DNA of 64,000 nucleotides, from the NCBI GenBank assembly GCA_902598735.1, contig CACKCM010000001.1, forward strand, positions 62,001-126,000. The letters run 5' to 3'. Shown here one piece after another: positions 44,371-53,965 of the stretch (its first letter is position 1; every line of letters begins with the position of its first letter). Below the pieces are notes generated by a model. The model was given only the letters and a program-made list of their open reading frames with translations. It had not been told where the DNA came from and made no database searches. This DNA comes from an uncultured Pelagibacteraceae bacterium (GTDB lineage: Bacteria; Pseudomonadota; Alphaproteobacteria; Pelagibacterales; Pelagibacteraceae). Position numbers and translations under genes: made by a program.

Positions 44371-46227
44371 TTAGTGCTGCTTACCAAGAATAGCCTTACC
44401 TGTCGGTATTCTTGTATCGTCTACTAATTTTTGTGTAGCTGGGCTTGGTTCTTTAGTCATTAAACTGACTACTACCATTACAACTAAACAAATTGGTGCT
44501 CCAATTAAACCAAATCTTAAGTGGTCAATACCTAAGAAAGGAGTATTTACACCGCCCCATAAAGGAACTGAGAATTTAGGGAACACCCACGTTAAGTAAA
44601 CTGTTCCTGACACAATTCCTGCAATGATACCGGCGATTGCACCTTCTCTAGTAGCTCTCTTCCACCATACACCAAGTACAAGTGGGAAGAATAAACCTGA
44701 CATTGCAAAGTCGAATGCCCAAGCAACCGAACCTAAGATACTTGTTAGCCTGAAAGAGGCTATGTAAGCACCAGCAGCTCCGATTATTACTAGAAGTACA
44801 CGAGCAACTAACAGTCTTTTTGAAGTCTCCGCTTTTGGATTTATGATCTTGTAATAAATGTCGTGTGATAACGCATTTGAGATCGCAAGAACTAATCCAT
44901 CGGCAGTTGACATGGCAGCAGCCATACCACCAGCAAACACTAGTCCTGAGATTACGAACGGTAGACCCGCTACTTCTGGAGTAGCTAATACTACAACGTC
45001 ACCTCTCATGAACCATTCGTTCAACTGAAGTATTCCGTCACCATTAAAGTCTGCGATAAATACTTGTTTAACTTCAGACCATCTTTGTACCCACTCTATC
45101 GACTGAACTTCAGAAATCGATTTTCCAATAATTCCAGTTGGTAGATTTGGATCCATTAATGCTAATTTAGACAATGTCGCTAACATAGGCGCTGAAGAGT
45201 AAAGTAAGAAAATAAAGAATAGCGACCAAGCTACTGATTTTCTTGCTGCTCTTACTGTAGGAGTTGTAAAGTATCTCATTAAGATATGAGGTAACGATGC
45301 AGTTCCCACCATCATACAAATCGCTAACGATAAGTATTTCCAGACAGCCATTCCACCTTCAGGTACTCCAGAGTGAGTTCCAGAGATATATTTCAATCCT
45401 CCTGGTACCCCAGCCGCTTTCATATCTGCGGCGCTGTTTTTAACTAGTCCAAATTGTTGTTCAAGTTCACCAAGTCTTGCAACTTCATCACCTAACATTA
45501 AGTGAGGGAAAATTCCTCCACCTACGTTAGAACTAATCCAGAATACTGGTATTAAGTATGCGATGATTAATACAATGTACTGAGCAACCTGTGTCCAAGT
45601 TACGGCTCTCATTCCACCAAGCATTGAACAGATAAGGATACTTATTAATCCTACCCATACACCTGCTTCAAACGGAATTCCAAGAGCTCTAGAAGCAATT
45701 GTTCCCGTAGCATTAATTTGTGCTGTTACGTAAGTAAATGATGCTATGAAAAGCACGAATACAGCTGCAGCTCTTACTGCATTACCACCGTATCGTGTTC
45801 CGATAAAATCAGGAACTGTGTAACATCCAAACTTTCTTAGGTACGGAGCCATTAGAGTTGCAACAAGTACGTATCCACCTGTCCAACCTACTAAGAAAGC
45901 CATATAAGTATAGCCACCAAAGTAAACTCCACCCGCTAAAGCTACGAATGATGCACCTGACATCCAGTCAGCTGCTGTTGCCATTCCGTTAAACACGGTT
46001 GGCACTTGTCTTCCTGCAACATAGTAGGCATCTACTTGAATGGTTCTTGATAAATAACCGATTAAGGCATAAATCAATACCGTGAAAGCCACGAACATCA
46101 CTCCGATGTTTTTAGCTGACACACCTGCTTGCTCTGCTAATGCCATCAAAATGATGAACACTATAAAGCCACCAGTGTAGGTACCGTATATTTTAGGAAG
46201 GTTTTGTATAAAATCTCCTTTAAACAT
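44371..46227 (-). CDS. Sodium:solute symporter, large subunit (SSS family; acetate-permease-like)
   Basis: 618 residues with about 13 transmembrane segments. 'VDAYYVAGRQVPTVFNGMA', 'ADWMSGASFVALAGG' and 'GGMRAVTWTQVAQYI' are SSS signatures. The small DUF4212 subunit overlaps its start by one base, placing it in the two-component SSS subfamily. acs nearby supports acetate or another short organic acid as substrate (inference). Residues 393-404, DFNGDGILQLNE, form a textbook EF-hand calcium loop in a soluble insertion. Codon use is more GC-rich than neighbours, suggesting strong expression. Confidence 0.93.
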   Translation of the reverse strand: MFKGDFIQNLPKIYGTYTGGFIVFIILMALAEQAGVSAKNIGVMFVAFTVLIYALIGYLSRTIQVDAYYVAGRQVPTVFNGMATAADWMSGASFVALAGGVYFGGYTYMAFLVGWTGGYVLVATLMAPYLRKFGCYTVPDFIGTRYGGNAVRAAAVFVLFIASFTYVTAQINATGTIASRALGIPFEAGVWVGLISILICSMLGGMRAVTWTQVAQYIVLIIAYLIPVFWISSNVGGGIFPHLMLGDEVARLGELEQQFGLVKNSAADMKAAGVPGGLKYISGTHSGVPEGGMAVWKYLSLAICMMVGTASLPHILMRYFTTPTVRAARKSVAWSLFFIFLLYSSAPMLATLSKLALMDPNLPTGIIGKSISEVQSIEWVQRWSEVKQVFIADFNGDGILQLNEWFMRGDVVVLATPEVAGLPFVISGLVFAGGMAAAMSTADGLVLAISNALSHDIYYKIINPKAETSKRLLVARVLLVIIGAAGAYIASFRLTSILGSVAWAFDFAMSGLFFPLVLGVWWKRATREGAIAGIIAGIVSGTVYLTWVFPKFSVPLWGGVNTPFLGIDHLRFGLIGAPICLVVMVVVSLMTKEPSPATQKLVDDTRIPTGKAILGKQH

Positions 46228-46484
46228 TAGTCATCCTCTCTTTCTGAGAAACCATGTTCTTCGTCGATTTTCTCTTGTTTATTTGCAGTCCAAAACAAAA
46301 TTATCACAAAGGCAAGAAGTGAACCTTGCGCAGTCATGTAATATGCTAATGGATAGCCAAGAAAAGACATCGTGTTCAGTTCTGAACCAAACATGAAGAT
46401 CACTAATGAGAAGAAAGCCCAAAGAACCAATGTTACTATCATATGGTTTTTGGTCTTGTTCCAATATGCGTCTTTATTTGACAT
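46227..46484 (-). CDS. Symporter small subunit, DUF4212 family
   Basis: 85 residues, two transmembrane helices. 'YWNKTKNHMIVTLVLWAFFS' and 'FLGYPLAYYMTAQGSLLAFV' match the DUF4212 family, always paired with an SSS-type large subunit. A GGGGGAAAT-type ribosome site precedes the ATG. The stop and the large-subunit ATG share one base. An 18-bp palindrome lies just upstream. Confidence 0.94.
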   Translation of the reverse strand: MSNKDAYWNKTKNHMIVTLVLWAFFSLVIFMFGSELNTMSFLGYPLAYYMTAQGSLLAFVIILFWTANKQEKIDEEHGFSEREDD

Positions 46485-46505
46485 ATTTCCCCCTATTTAT
46501 TTTTA

Positions 46506-46523
46506 ACTTTTTACGTAAAAAGT
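46506..46523. promoter_or_regulatory. 18-bp perfect palindrome upstream of symporter operon
   Basis: ACTTTTTACGTAAAAAGT is fully self-complementary and lies 22-39 bp upstream of the DUF4212 start, between it and the divergent gene at 46638. Its size and place fit an operator for a dimeric regulator. It has no loop, so it is not an obvious terminator. The remaining 153-bp gap shows nothing else that I can identify. Confidence 0.5.
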
Positions 46524-46637
46524 ACTCTTATTGCTGGGGAGCATACTGATTATGAGTTTAATTTAAAGAGAAAAAAGGACCCCAAAACCAATTTGAAATG
46601 CTATAAGACAAGTAAATAAAGGGTTTTTAAATACAAC

Positions 46638-47279
46638 GTGAAATTGAATCTAAATAAATTGCGAAACACTCTTAGAACCACTCTAATTGACCTTTGGGAG
46701 TATGTAATTCCAATTTGGAAAATATCTGGTCTTTTTAAAAGAATAAAATCCAAAAAAGATTTAGAAAACTTCATTCAAGAAAGATCTGCCCATGTTTCAC
46801 AAACAACTCTATACGGTTACTTAAAAACAAGAATTGGAGTTAAGTATATTGCCATGATGGAGGATGAAAGGTTTTTAAAGTCAATCAATCTTGCAAAATG
46901 GAATATCTATGTGGTTGCTCTAGCAGATTGTACATTTTATGTTTTCTCTTATCTTATTTCAGAAAAAAACTTGAAAGAAAATGATTGCAAAGAAATTTTT
47001 TTAAATATTTTAGAAAATGAAAAAAAAAATGGATTAAGCAATGAAATTTTTGATAGAGGAAAAACAAACTTTTTAGAAAGATTAGATAAAGTGAATTTTT
47101 CAAACTACCATTTAAGTGATCCTTTTAAAGAGAGTGGTCAAGCATTATACTATTGGTCACCAATTGCAGATGAACTAAAATCACTAGATAAAAAAATTGT
47201 CTTAAACTCTATTCACTTAAAATGGGGACTGATGAAGGATGAGTTTAAAAAATTAACAAAAGATTTGAAATTTAGTTAA
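46638..47279 (+). CDS. Conserved hypothetical protein (acs neighbour)
   Basis: 213 residues, GTG start, no signal peptide or membrane segment. Conserved-looking stretches are '[20 protein letters not shown]', '[13 protein letters not shown]' and '[13 protein letters not shown]'. Relatives in other alphaproteobacteria are sometimes labelled esterase, but I see no G-x-S-x-G nucleophile motif and would not use that name. It lies between the symporter and acs, converging with acs by a 4-bp overlap. Confidence 0.78.
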   Translation: MKLNLNKLRNTLRTTLIDLWEYVIPIWKISGLFKRIKSKKDLENFIQERSAHVSQTTLYGYLKTRIGVKYIAMMEDERFLKSINLAKWNIYVVALADCTFYVFSYLISEKNLKENDCKEIFLNILENEKKNGLSNEIFDRGKTNFLERLDKVNFSNYHLSDPFKESGQALYYWSPIADELKSLDKKIVLNSIHLKWGLMKDEFKKLTKDLKFS

Positions 47280-49402
47280 CCTTTATTTTGTCTATTCTCA
47301 ACAAGAGATGTTACCACACTAGGATCCGCCAATGTTGTTGTATCTCCTAAATTATCAGGTTCATTGGCAGCAATTTTTCTTAAAATTCTTCTCATAATTT
47401 TTCCAGATCTTGTTTTTGGTAATCCAGGTGAAAATTGAATGACATCTGGAGTTGCAATTGGACCTATTTGTTTTCTAACCCAAAGTTTAAGATCTCTTTC
47501 TAAATCTCCAGTAGGGTTTTCACCAGCGTTTAAAGTAACATAACAATATAATCCGTTGCCTTTTATGCTATGCGGGAATCCAACCACAGCAGCCTCAGCC
47601 ACTTTAGGATGAGCCACGAATGCACTTTCAATCTCGGCTGTTCCAAGATTATGGCCCGAAACAATAATTACATCATCTACTCTTCCTGTAATCCAATAAT
47701 AACCGTCTTTGTCTCTTCTGCATCCGTCCCCAGTAAAATATTTTCCATCAAATTGAGAAAAATAAGTATCTATAAACCTTTGATGATCTCCATAAACTGT
47801 TCGCATTTGACCCGGCCAAGAAGTAGCCATACAAAGTCTTCCCTTACCTTCTCCTTTTACAGTTTTACCATCTTTATCAACTATAACTGGTTTGATGCCG
47901 TAAAAAGGTTTAGTTGCTGAGCCAGGTTTTAAATCTATTGCACCCGGTTGAGGCGCAATTAAAATTCCTCCAGTTTCTGTTTGCCACCAAGTATCAACAA
48001 TTGGGCATCTAGAGTCCCCAACTGTTTTATAATACCACATCCAAGCCTCTGGATTTATGGGTTCTCCAACAGTTCCTAATAATTTTAGCGTTTTTCTACT
48101 TGTTTTTTTTACAGGCTTATCTCCCTCTCGCATCAAAGCTCTTATTGCTGTTGGAGCAGTATAAAAAATATTTACTTTATATTTATCTACTATTTGCCAC
48201 CACCTTGAGCTATCTGGATAATTTGGAACTCCTTCAAACATAATAGTTGTTGCTCCATTAGAGAGAGGTCCGTAAATAATATAGCTATGACCTGTTACCC
48301 ATCCTATGTCAGCTGTGCACCAATAAATATCATTAGCCTTATAGTCAAAAATATACTGATGGGTCATCGAAGCATAAACCATGTATCCACCCGTAGTATG
48401 TAAAACACCTTTAGGTTTTCCAGTAGAACCAGAAGTATATAAAATAAATAGCGGGTCTTCCGCACTCATTTCTTCTGGATCACATTTTGATGGAACTGAT
48501 GAAATTAGCTCTTTATAAGAAACATCTCTTTCATTATTCCAATCAACTTGATTGCCAGTTCTCTCGACAACTACACATTTTTTTACTCCAGGACATTGAT
48601 CTAAGGCCTCATCAGCAATTTTTTTTAATGGAATTATCTTTCCACCTCTAACTCCTTCATCTGCAGTAATTAAATATTCAGATTCACAATCTGTAATTCT
48701 GGTTGCAATGGAGTCCGGTGAAAATCCACCAAATATAATTGAGTGAACAGCGCCTATTCTTGCGCAAGCCAACATAATGTAAGCTAATTCAGGGATCATA
48801 GTCAGATAAATTGTAACTCTATCTCCTTTTTGTATACCTAAACTTTTTAAACCGTTTGCAGCTTTACATACGTTTTGGTGCAATTCTTTGTAAGAAATTT
48901 TTTTTGTATCAGCGGGATCATCGCCGACCCAAATGATTGCTGTTTTGCTTGGATTTTTCTTTAAATGTCTATCTATACAATTTGCTGAAGCATTTAAAGT
49001 TCCATCATAATACCATTTTATTTTTACCTCATCTTTACTATATTTTACGTCTTTGATTTTTGTGTACTTTTTCATCCAAGTAATTCTTTTTCCTTCTTTA
49101 GCCCAAAATTTATCGTTTTCTTTAATGGACAATTTATATTTCTTTTTATATTTAGAGTCGTTCACGTAAGCATGATTTGCCCAACTATCTGAGACTTTTA
49201 TAACTGAATTTCCATCACTGTCTTTTGATAATGTAGGAGCTTTAAAATTAAGTCTTCTTACTTTTCTTGATTTTTTTCTTTTTTTGGATTTTTTACTTTT
49301 CTTTCTAGGACTGCTAATTTTCCTAGACTTTTTTACTTTTCTAGATTTTTTCCTAGACTTTTTTACTTTTCTAGATTTTTTCTTTTTTTTCTTTTTAGCC
49401 AC
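47276..49402 (-). CDS. acs: Acetyl-CoA synthetase with basic repeat N-terminal extension
   Basis: AMP-forming acetate activation. 708 residues, about 50-60 longer than usual. The core shows '[20 protein letters not shown]' (P-loop), '[10 protein letters not shown]', '[20 protein letters not shown]' and '[17 protein letters not shown]' with the acetylatable lysine. The first about 50 residues are almost only Lys, Ser and Arg ([18 protein letters not shown]-type repeats). The GTG start has AGGGA upstream and no later in-frame ATG exists before the core, so the tail appears to be translated. Acts with the nearby symporter in acetate use (inference). Confidence 0.97.
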   Translation of the reverse strand: MAKKKKKKKSRKVKKSRKKSRKVKKSRKISSPRKKSKKSKKRKKSRKVRRLNFKAPTLSKDSDGNSVIKVSDSWANHAYVNDSKYKKKYKLSIKENDKFWAKEGKRITWMKKYTKIKDVKYSKDEVKIKWYYDGTLNASANCIDRHLKKNPSKTAIIWVGDDPADTKKISYKELHQNVCKAANGLKSLGIQKGDRVTIYLTMIPELAYIMLACARIGAVHSIIFGGFSPDSIATRITDCESEYLITADEGVRGGKIIPLKKIADEALDQCPGVKKCVVVERTGNQVDWNNERDVSYKELISSVPSKCDPEEMSAEDPLFILYTSGSTGKPKGVLHTTGGYMVYASMTHQYIFDYKANDIYWCTADIGWVTGHSYIIYGPLSNGATTIMFEGVPNYPDSSRWWQIVDKYKVNIFYTAPTAIRALMREGDKPVKKTSRKTLKLLGTVGEPINPEAWMWYYKTVGDSRCPIVDTWWQTETGGILIAPQPGAIDLKPGSATKPFYGIKPVIVDKDGKTVKGEGKGRLCMATSWPGQMRTVYGDHQRFIDTYFSQFDGKYFTGDGCRRDKDGYYWITGRVDDVIIVSGHNLGTAEIESAFVAHPKVAEAAVVGFPHSIKGNGLYCYVTLNAGENPTGDLERDLKLWVRKQIGPIATPDVIQFSPGLPKTRSGKIMRRILRKIAANEPDNLGDTTTLADPSVVTSLVENRQNKG
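49321..49380. repeat. Perfect 30-bp tandem repeat in the acs 5' end
   Basis: Positions 49321-49350 are repeated exactly at 49351-49380. On the coding strand each unit encodes ten residues of the [10 protein letters not shown] type. Being in frame, unit gain or loss would lengthen or shorten the basic tail without a frameshift. Confidence 0.97.
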
Positions 49403-49419
49403 AAATATCCCTAAATTTT

Positions 49420-49833
49420 TTATACTTTACCCATGTTACAAATAATTTTCCAGCTTTTATAATCTATTGGCATTACTGACAACCTGCTTTGTTTTATCAA
49501 CGGTAAATGAGAAATTTTCGTGTTTTTTTTAATTTTTTCTAAAGAAATTGCGCTTTTAAATTTACTTACAAACCTAACTTGAACGGCTACAAACCTCTTT
49601 TTCTTATCAGTTTTATCGATAAAAGCTGATTTAATTACTTTAACTACACCAACAATTTCTTTTCCAATATTTGAATGGTAGAAAAAACATAAGTCACCTT
49701 TTTTCATTTTTCTCAAATTATTTGCAGCTTGATAATTTCTTACACCATCCCAGGAAGCACCTTTTATACCAGCTTTTTTTTGTTGCTCAATCGACCAAAC
49801 ATCGGGTTCAGACTTAAGTAACCAGTAATTCAT
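49420..49833 (-). CDS. EVE-domain protein
   Basis: 137 residues, single EVE (PUA-like) domain. '[20 protein letters not shown]' at the start, '[20 protein letters not shown]' and 'CFFYHSN' are the family signatures. EVE domains bind modified bases in DNA or RNA. It overlaps tsaD by one base, the common arrangement in alphaproteobacteria. Confidence 0.95.
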   Translation of the reverse strand: MNYWLLKSEPDVWSIEQQKKAGIKGASWDGVRNYQAANNLRKMKKGDLCFFYHSNIGKEIVGVVKVIKSAFIDKTDKKKRFVAVQVRFVSKFKSAISLEKIKKNTKISHLPLIKQSRLSVMPIDYKSWKIICNMGKV

Positions 49834-50909
49834 TATAACTTTAAACCTGGCCCTTTCATGTAGGGAGCATTTTCATCTAAAGGCCATCTAGATTTAGCTT
49901 CGACATCAATTTTATTTAATAAATTTTTTTTAAATCTTTGAATACCAGCCCAGGCAATCATAGCAGCGTTATCACTACAAAATTTTAAATTAGGATAAAC
50001 AGTTTTAAATCCCATTTCATCTGAAAGTTTTTTTAAATTTTCTCTTATCGAAATATTAGCAGCCACACCTCCAGCGACAACTAAATTAATGTTCGATGTA
50101 TTAATTTTTTCTTTAAACATTTGAATTGCAATCTTTGTTTTTTTATAAAGAATTTTGTTTATGGTATTTTGAAAAGAAGCTGCAAGACTAAATTTTAATT
50201 CATCGTTATCATTTATTTTTTTTGACTCTCTTAAGACTGCAGTTTTAAGCCCAGCAAATGATAAATTACAACCTGCTTTATTTATAATTGGTTCAGGAAG
50301 CTTAAAAAAGTTTTTGTCTCCCAATTTTGCAAATTTCTCAACACTCGGTCCACCTGGATATCCTAAATCTAGCATCTTTGCGGTTTTATCAAACGCTTCG
50401 CCTAAAGCATCGTCGATTGTGGTTCCTAATTGTTCGTACTCATTAATATTTCTAACTATTAAAAATTGGGAGTGACCTCCAGAGATTAATAAAAGCAAAT
50501 ATGGGAATTGAATTTTATTCTCTAATCCTGGACTTAGAGCATGACCTTCTAAATGATTAACTGCAACGAATGGCTTATTTGAAAATGCAGCAATTGTTTT
50601 ACCTATGTTTAGACCAACTGTTAAACACACAATTAAGCCTGGACCTGCAGTAGCTGCAACCCCATCTATTTCATCTAAAGAAACTTTACTTTCTTCTAAA
50701 GCAGCTTTGATTATGTATTCAATATTTTCTAAATGCGCTCTAGCTGCTAATTCAGGCACCACTCCTCCAAATTTTTTATGCTCTGAAATCTGACTTGAAA
50801 CGATATTAGACAAAACATCTGCAGTGCCCTTATCATTTTCCCTTATTACAGCTGCTGCAGTTTCATCGCAGCTTGTTTCAATTCCTAAAAATGTAATCTT
50901 TTTTGTCAT
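49833..50909 (-). CDS. tsaD: tRNA threonylcarbamoyladenosine transferase TsaD
   Basis: Forms t6A37 in tRNAs with TsaB/C/E. 358 residues. 'LGIETSCDETAAAVI', 'GPGLIVCLTVGL', the metal motif 'VNHLEGHALS' (H-x3-H), 'LLLISGGHSQFL' and 'VAGGVAANISIRENL' are all canonical. It diverges from hemC across 55 bp. Confidence 0.99.
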   Translation of the reverse strand: MTKKITFLGIETSCDETAAAVIRENDKGTADVLSNIVSSQISEHKKFGGVVPELAARAHLENIEYIIKAALEESKVSLDEIDGVAATAGPGLIVCLTVGLNIGKTIAAFSNKPFVAVNHLEGHALSPGLENKIQFPYLLLLISGGHSQFLIVRNINEYEQLGTTIDDALGEAFDKTAKMLDLGYPGGPSVEKFAKLGDKNFFKLPEPIINKAGCNLSFAGLKTAVLRESKKINDNDELKFSLAASFQNTINKILYKKTKIAIQMFKEKINTSNINLVVAGGVAANISIRENLKKLSDEMGFKTVYPNLKFCSDNAAMIAWAGIQRFKKNLLNKIDVEAKSRWPLDENAPYMKGPGLKL

Positions 50910-50952
50910 CTCTTTAAAAAATTAAAATAGTATAAAATAATTCTATCAAATA

Positions 50953-50958
50953 TATAAT
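50953..50958 (+). promoter_or_regulatory. -10 box of hemC, leaderless geometry
   Basis: Perfect TATAAT ends six bases before the hemC ATG, so transcription would start at the A of the start codon. No good -35 (GTATAA at the right distance) and no ribosome site are seen. Confidence 0.5.
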
Positions 50959-50964
50959 CAATTA

Positions 50965-51882
50965 ATGACAAAAATTACAATTGGAGCTCGAGGCAGCAAA
51001 CTCTCATTAGCCTATGTGACAAAAGTTAAGGAGCTATTAGTAAAAAATAATAAAGACCTTAAAGAGGAGAATATTAATTTTAAAACCATAAAAACATCAG
51101 GTGATTTGAATTTAAATAAGAACATCTCAGAAATAGGTGGAAAAAATTTATTTTGTAAAGAAATTGAAGAAAGCTTATTAAAAAAAGAAATAGATATTGC
51201 TGTTCATTCTCTCAAAGATATGGAGGCCAATGAAAATGAGATGCTTTTGATTGGAGCATATGTGAAACGAAACGATTACCGAGACGTAATAATTAGTGAA
51301 AAAATTAAAAAAATTTCCGATTTAAAAAATGGTATTAAAATTGGCTCAAGTTCAAAAAGGAGAGAACTTCAATTAAAAAAAATTAATAATAAAATTTCTG
51401 TAATCAATATCCGGGGAAATATTGATACTAGAATAAATAAAATAAATGAGAACAAATTAGATGGTATCATTCTTGCAGCTGCTGGAGTTAAATCACTTAA
51501 ACTCGATAAAAAAATAAGTTTGACTTTTAATTGTGAAAATATTTTACCAGCGGTGGGACAAGGAATAATTGCTGTACAATGTAGAAAGGAAGATAAAATT
51601 AAAAATTTAATAAAAAGAATTAACGATAGTGCAACTAGTCTTTGCGCAATAGCTGAAAGAAAAATGCTTCAAACTATTGGAGGTGATTGCGATACTGCAA
51701 TAGGTGGATTAGCTGAAATTGAAAACCACAACTTAAAACTTAAAGCTCAGCTTTTTTCAGATAACGGTCAAGAAAGTTTTGAATACGAACTTACAGGGAG
51801 AGAGGCAGATGCTTCTTTTATTGGAAAAAGTGTTGGAGAAAAACTACTAGATCTAGCCGGAGAAAAATTTAAAAAAAAATGA
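50965..51882 (+). CDS. hemC: Hydroxymethylbilane synthase (porphobilinogen deaminase)
   Basis: Joins four porphobilinogens into hydroxymethylbilane. 305 residues. 'IGARGSKLSLAYV', 'VHSLKDMEA' (with catalytic Asp region), 'KIGSSSKRRELQL' and 'GGDCDTAIGGLAEI' with the dipyrromethane-cofactor Cys. Its stop overlaps hemD by 4 bp. Confidence 0.98.
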   Translation: MTKITIGARGSKLSLAYVTKVKELLVKNNKDLKEENINFKTIKTSGDLNLNKNISEIGGKNLFCKEIEESLLKKEIDIAVHSLKDMEANENEMLLIGAYVKRNDYRDVIISEKIKKISDLKNGIKIGSSSKRRELQLKKINNKISVINIRGNIDTRINKINENKLDGIILAAAGVKSLKLDKKISLTFNCENILPAVGQGIIAVQCRKEDKIKNLIKRINDSATSLCAIAERKMLQTIGGDCDTAIGGLAEIENHNLKLKAQLFSDNGQESFEYELTGREADASFIGKSVGEKLLDLAGEKFKKK

Positions 51883-52577
51883 ATATTATAATAACAAGAC
51901 CTTTAATTGACTCTGAAGATTTAATGGGTAAATTACTTTCTTTAGGCCATAAAATTATTCATGTGCCTACTTTAAAGATCTCTAAAGCAGAACTTGATCC
52001 TATTGACTCTGAAAAATACAATGCATTTATATTTACAAGTGCTAATGCAATAAGGAATCTAAAACTATTAAAACCAGATAGAAATAAACTTTGTTTCTGC
52101 GTTGGAGCAATTACAGAAAAGATTGTAAGACAACAAGGTTATAATAATACTATTTCAGCTGGAGGGACGATAAATGCCTTAAAAAATATTATTGTTAATT
52201 CAGGCGACTTAGATAAAAAAAAAGTCTTGGCGTATATATGTGGAGATAATATTACCTCGGACTTGGATTTAGAACTACAAAAGGAAGGTTTTCAAATAGA
52301 CAAAATTATCAACTATAATTCAGAAAAAATTAAAGAATTAAATGAAGATACTAATAATTTAATCAACGATCATCCTCCTGACATAATTTTTGTTTACTCC
52401 ACAAGGAGCGCAGAAAGCTTTGTTGATTTAGCAAAAAATTACTCACTCAATGGACTGATGACAGGCTCAAGAGTTATGTGTATAAGTGAAAAAGTTATAA
52501 ATGTTTTCAAAGAAGCTGGATGGAAAAATTTAGAAACCTTCGAAGCTGGAGATGAACTTATAAAAATTGGTAATTAA
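51879..52577 (+). CDS. hemD: Uroporphyrinogen-III synthase
   Basis: Closes and isomerises hydroxymethylbilane. 232 residues. The family is poorly conserved, but 'IIITRPLIDSEDLMGKL', 'AFIFTSANAIRNL' and 'IIFVYSTRSAESF' fit HemD's two-lobe pattern. Placement straight after hemC (4-bp overlap) supports it. The mscS start follows the stop directly. Confidence 0.92.
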   Translation: MNIIITRPLIDSEDLMGKLLSLGHKIIHVPTLKISKAELDPIDSEKYNAFIFTSANAIRNLKLLKPDRNKLCFCVGAITEKIVRQQGYNNTISAGGTINALKNIIVNSGDLDKKKVLAYICGDNITSDLDLELQKEGFQIDKIINYNSEKIKELNEDTNNLINDHPPDIIFVYSTRSAESFVDLAKNYSLNGLMTGSRVMCISEKVINVFKEAGWKNLETFEAGDELIKIGN

Positions 52578-53669
52578 ATGGAAGTATTGCAAAATTTTAA
52601 GATATTATTTTTAGATGTTTGGAATAAAGGTATTTCAGGAGTTAATATTTCCGAAATTATTATTGCTTTAATAATTTTTTTATTTTTTCTTTTTTTAAGA
52701 GGAATATTTTCAAAATTTGTAATAAAAAGATTGGAGAATTACGTATCAAAAACCTCAAATAACTTTGATAATACTCTTGTAAAGTCCATGGAAGGGCCAG
52801 CTAAGTTTTTTCCGATTGTATTAGGGTTTTTTGTAGCTACTAGTTATCTAACTATTGAAACTCAAGCTGCAGATTTTTTAGAAACTATTAATCGGTCTTT
52901 AATTACAATCCTTATATTCTGGACCTTTCACCAAATTATTGGACCCTTTTCAACTGTTGTAAAATCAGTCAGCGATTTACTCTCAAGGGATCTAGTTAAT
53001 TGGATTATCAAGGCTCTAAAGGTCTTAATAATAATTCTTGGATTAGCGGCTGTTTTAGAACTTTGGGGAATTAAAATCGGACCAATTATAGCCGGACTAG
53101 GACTATTTGGTGTCGCCGTTGCACTCGGTGCGCAAGATTTATTTAAAAATTTAATTTCAGGTATATTAGTTTTAGTCGAGAAAAGATTTAAAGTTGGAGA
53201 TTGGATATATGTTGAAGATGTTATTGAAGGCACAGTAGAGTCAATAGGTTTTAGATCTACAGTTGTTAGAAGATTTGACAAATCTCTTGCAACAATCCCT
53301 AATTTTCAGTTTGCAGAAAAAGCAGTAATAAATAATTCTTTAATTACCAATAGGAGGATAAATTGGATTATAGGTCTAGAGTATAGAACAACAAGCAAAC
53401 AGCTAATTGATATCAAACAACAGATAGAAAATTATATAAAAAATAGTGAATTATTTTCAAAATCAGAAAATACAATGCTTTCAGTTAAAATCGATCAATT
53501 TGCTGCAAGTTCAATTGATATTAAGCTAATATGTTTTACTAAAACCACAAAATACTTAGAGTGGATGAAGGTAAAAGATCTTTTAGCCCTTGAAATAAAA
53601 AATATAGTAGAAAAAAATAATGCGTCTTTTGCTTTTCCAAGTACATCAGTTTATGTGGAGAAAAATTAA
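52578..53669 (+). CDS. MscS-family mechanosensitive channel
   Basis: 363 residues. Four or so N-terminal membrane helices precede the pore-lining and beta domain: 'GLGLFGVAVALGAQDLFKNL', then 'ISGILVLVEKRFKVGDWI' and 'VEGTVESIGFRSTVVR'-like 'IEGTVESIGFRST', all MscS signatures. It would open under hypo-osmotic shock. It begins at the base after hemD and shares one base with yggT. Confidence 0.95.
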   Translation: MEVLQNFKILFLDVWNKGISGVNISEIIIALIIFLFFLFLRGIFSKFVIKRLENYVSKTSNNFDNTLVKSMEGPAKFFPIVLGFFVATSYLTIETQAADFLETINRSLITILIFWTFHQIIGPFSTVVKSVSDLLSRDLVNWIIKALKVLIIILGLAAVLELWGIKIGPIIAGLGLFGVAVALGAQDLFKNLISGILVLVEKRFKVGDWIYVEDVIEGTVESIGFRSTVVRRFDKSLATIPNFQFAEKAVINNSLITNRRINWIIGLEYRTTSKQLIDIKQQIENYIKNSELFSKSENTMLSVKIDQFAASSIDIKLICFTKTTKYLEWMKVKDLLALEIKNIVEKNNASFAFPSTSVYVEKN

Positions 53670-53965
53670 TGAAGTCGATATTAATTCTATTCGACAATAT
53701 AGTTAGCCTTTACATTTGGATATTAATTATTCACGTAATATTTAGTTGGCTGGTTGCTTTTAATGTTTTAAATACAAGTAATAGGTTTGTATATTCTGTT
53801 TTAGATATTTCTTACAAACTTACAGCTCCACCTTTAAATTTTATTAGAAGATTTTTACCCAACTTAGGGTCTATAGATATCTCTCCAGTGATACTGATCT
53901 TAGGATTGATGTTTTTTAGGAATTTAGTTTTTGAAATGTTTGCACCAGGATTATTTTTAAGATGA
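53669..53965 (+). CDS. YggT family membrane protein
   Basis: 98 residues, two hydrophobic regions. 'YIWILIIHVIFSWLVAFNVL' and 'YKLTAPPLNFIRRFLPNLGS', then 'IDISPVILILGL', match YggT exactly. Function unsettled. ATG overlaps the mscS stop; stop overlaps folD by 4 bp. Confidence 0.93.
   Translation: MKSILILFDNIVSLYIWILIIHVIFSWLVAFNVLNTSNRFVYSVLDISYKLTAPPLNFIRRFLPNLGSIDISPVILILGLMFFRNLVFEMFAPGLFLR

Noticed and set aside
47276-49402. Later start codon for acs that would remove the basic tail
   Set aside because: No in-frame ATG exists between the GTG and the catalytic core, and the GTG has an AGGGA ribosome site at good spacing.
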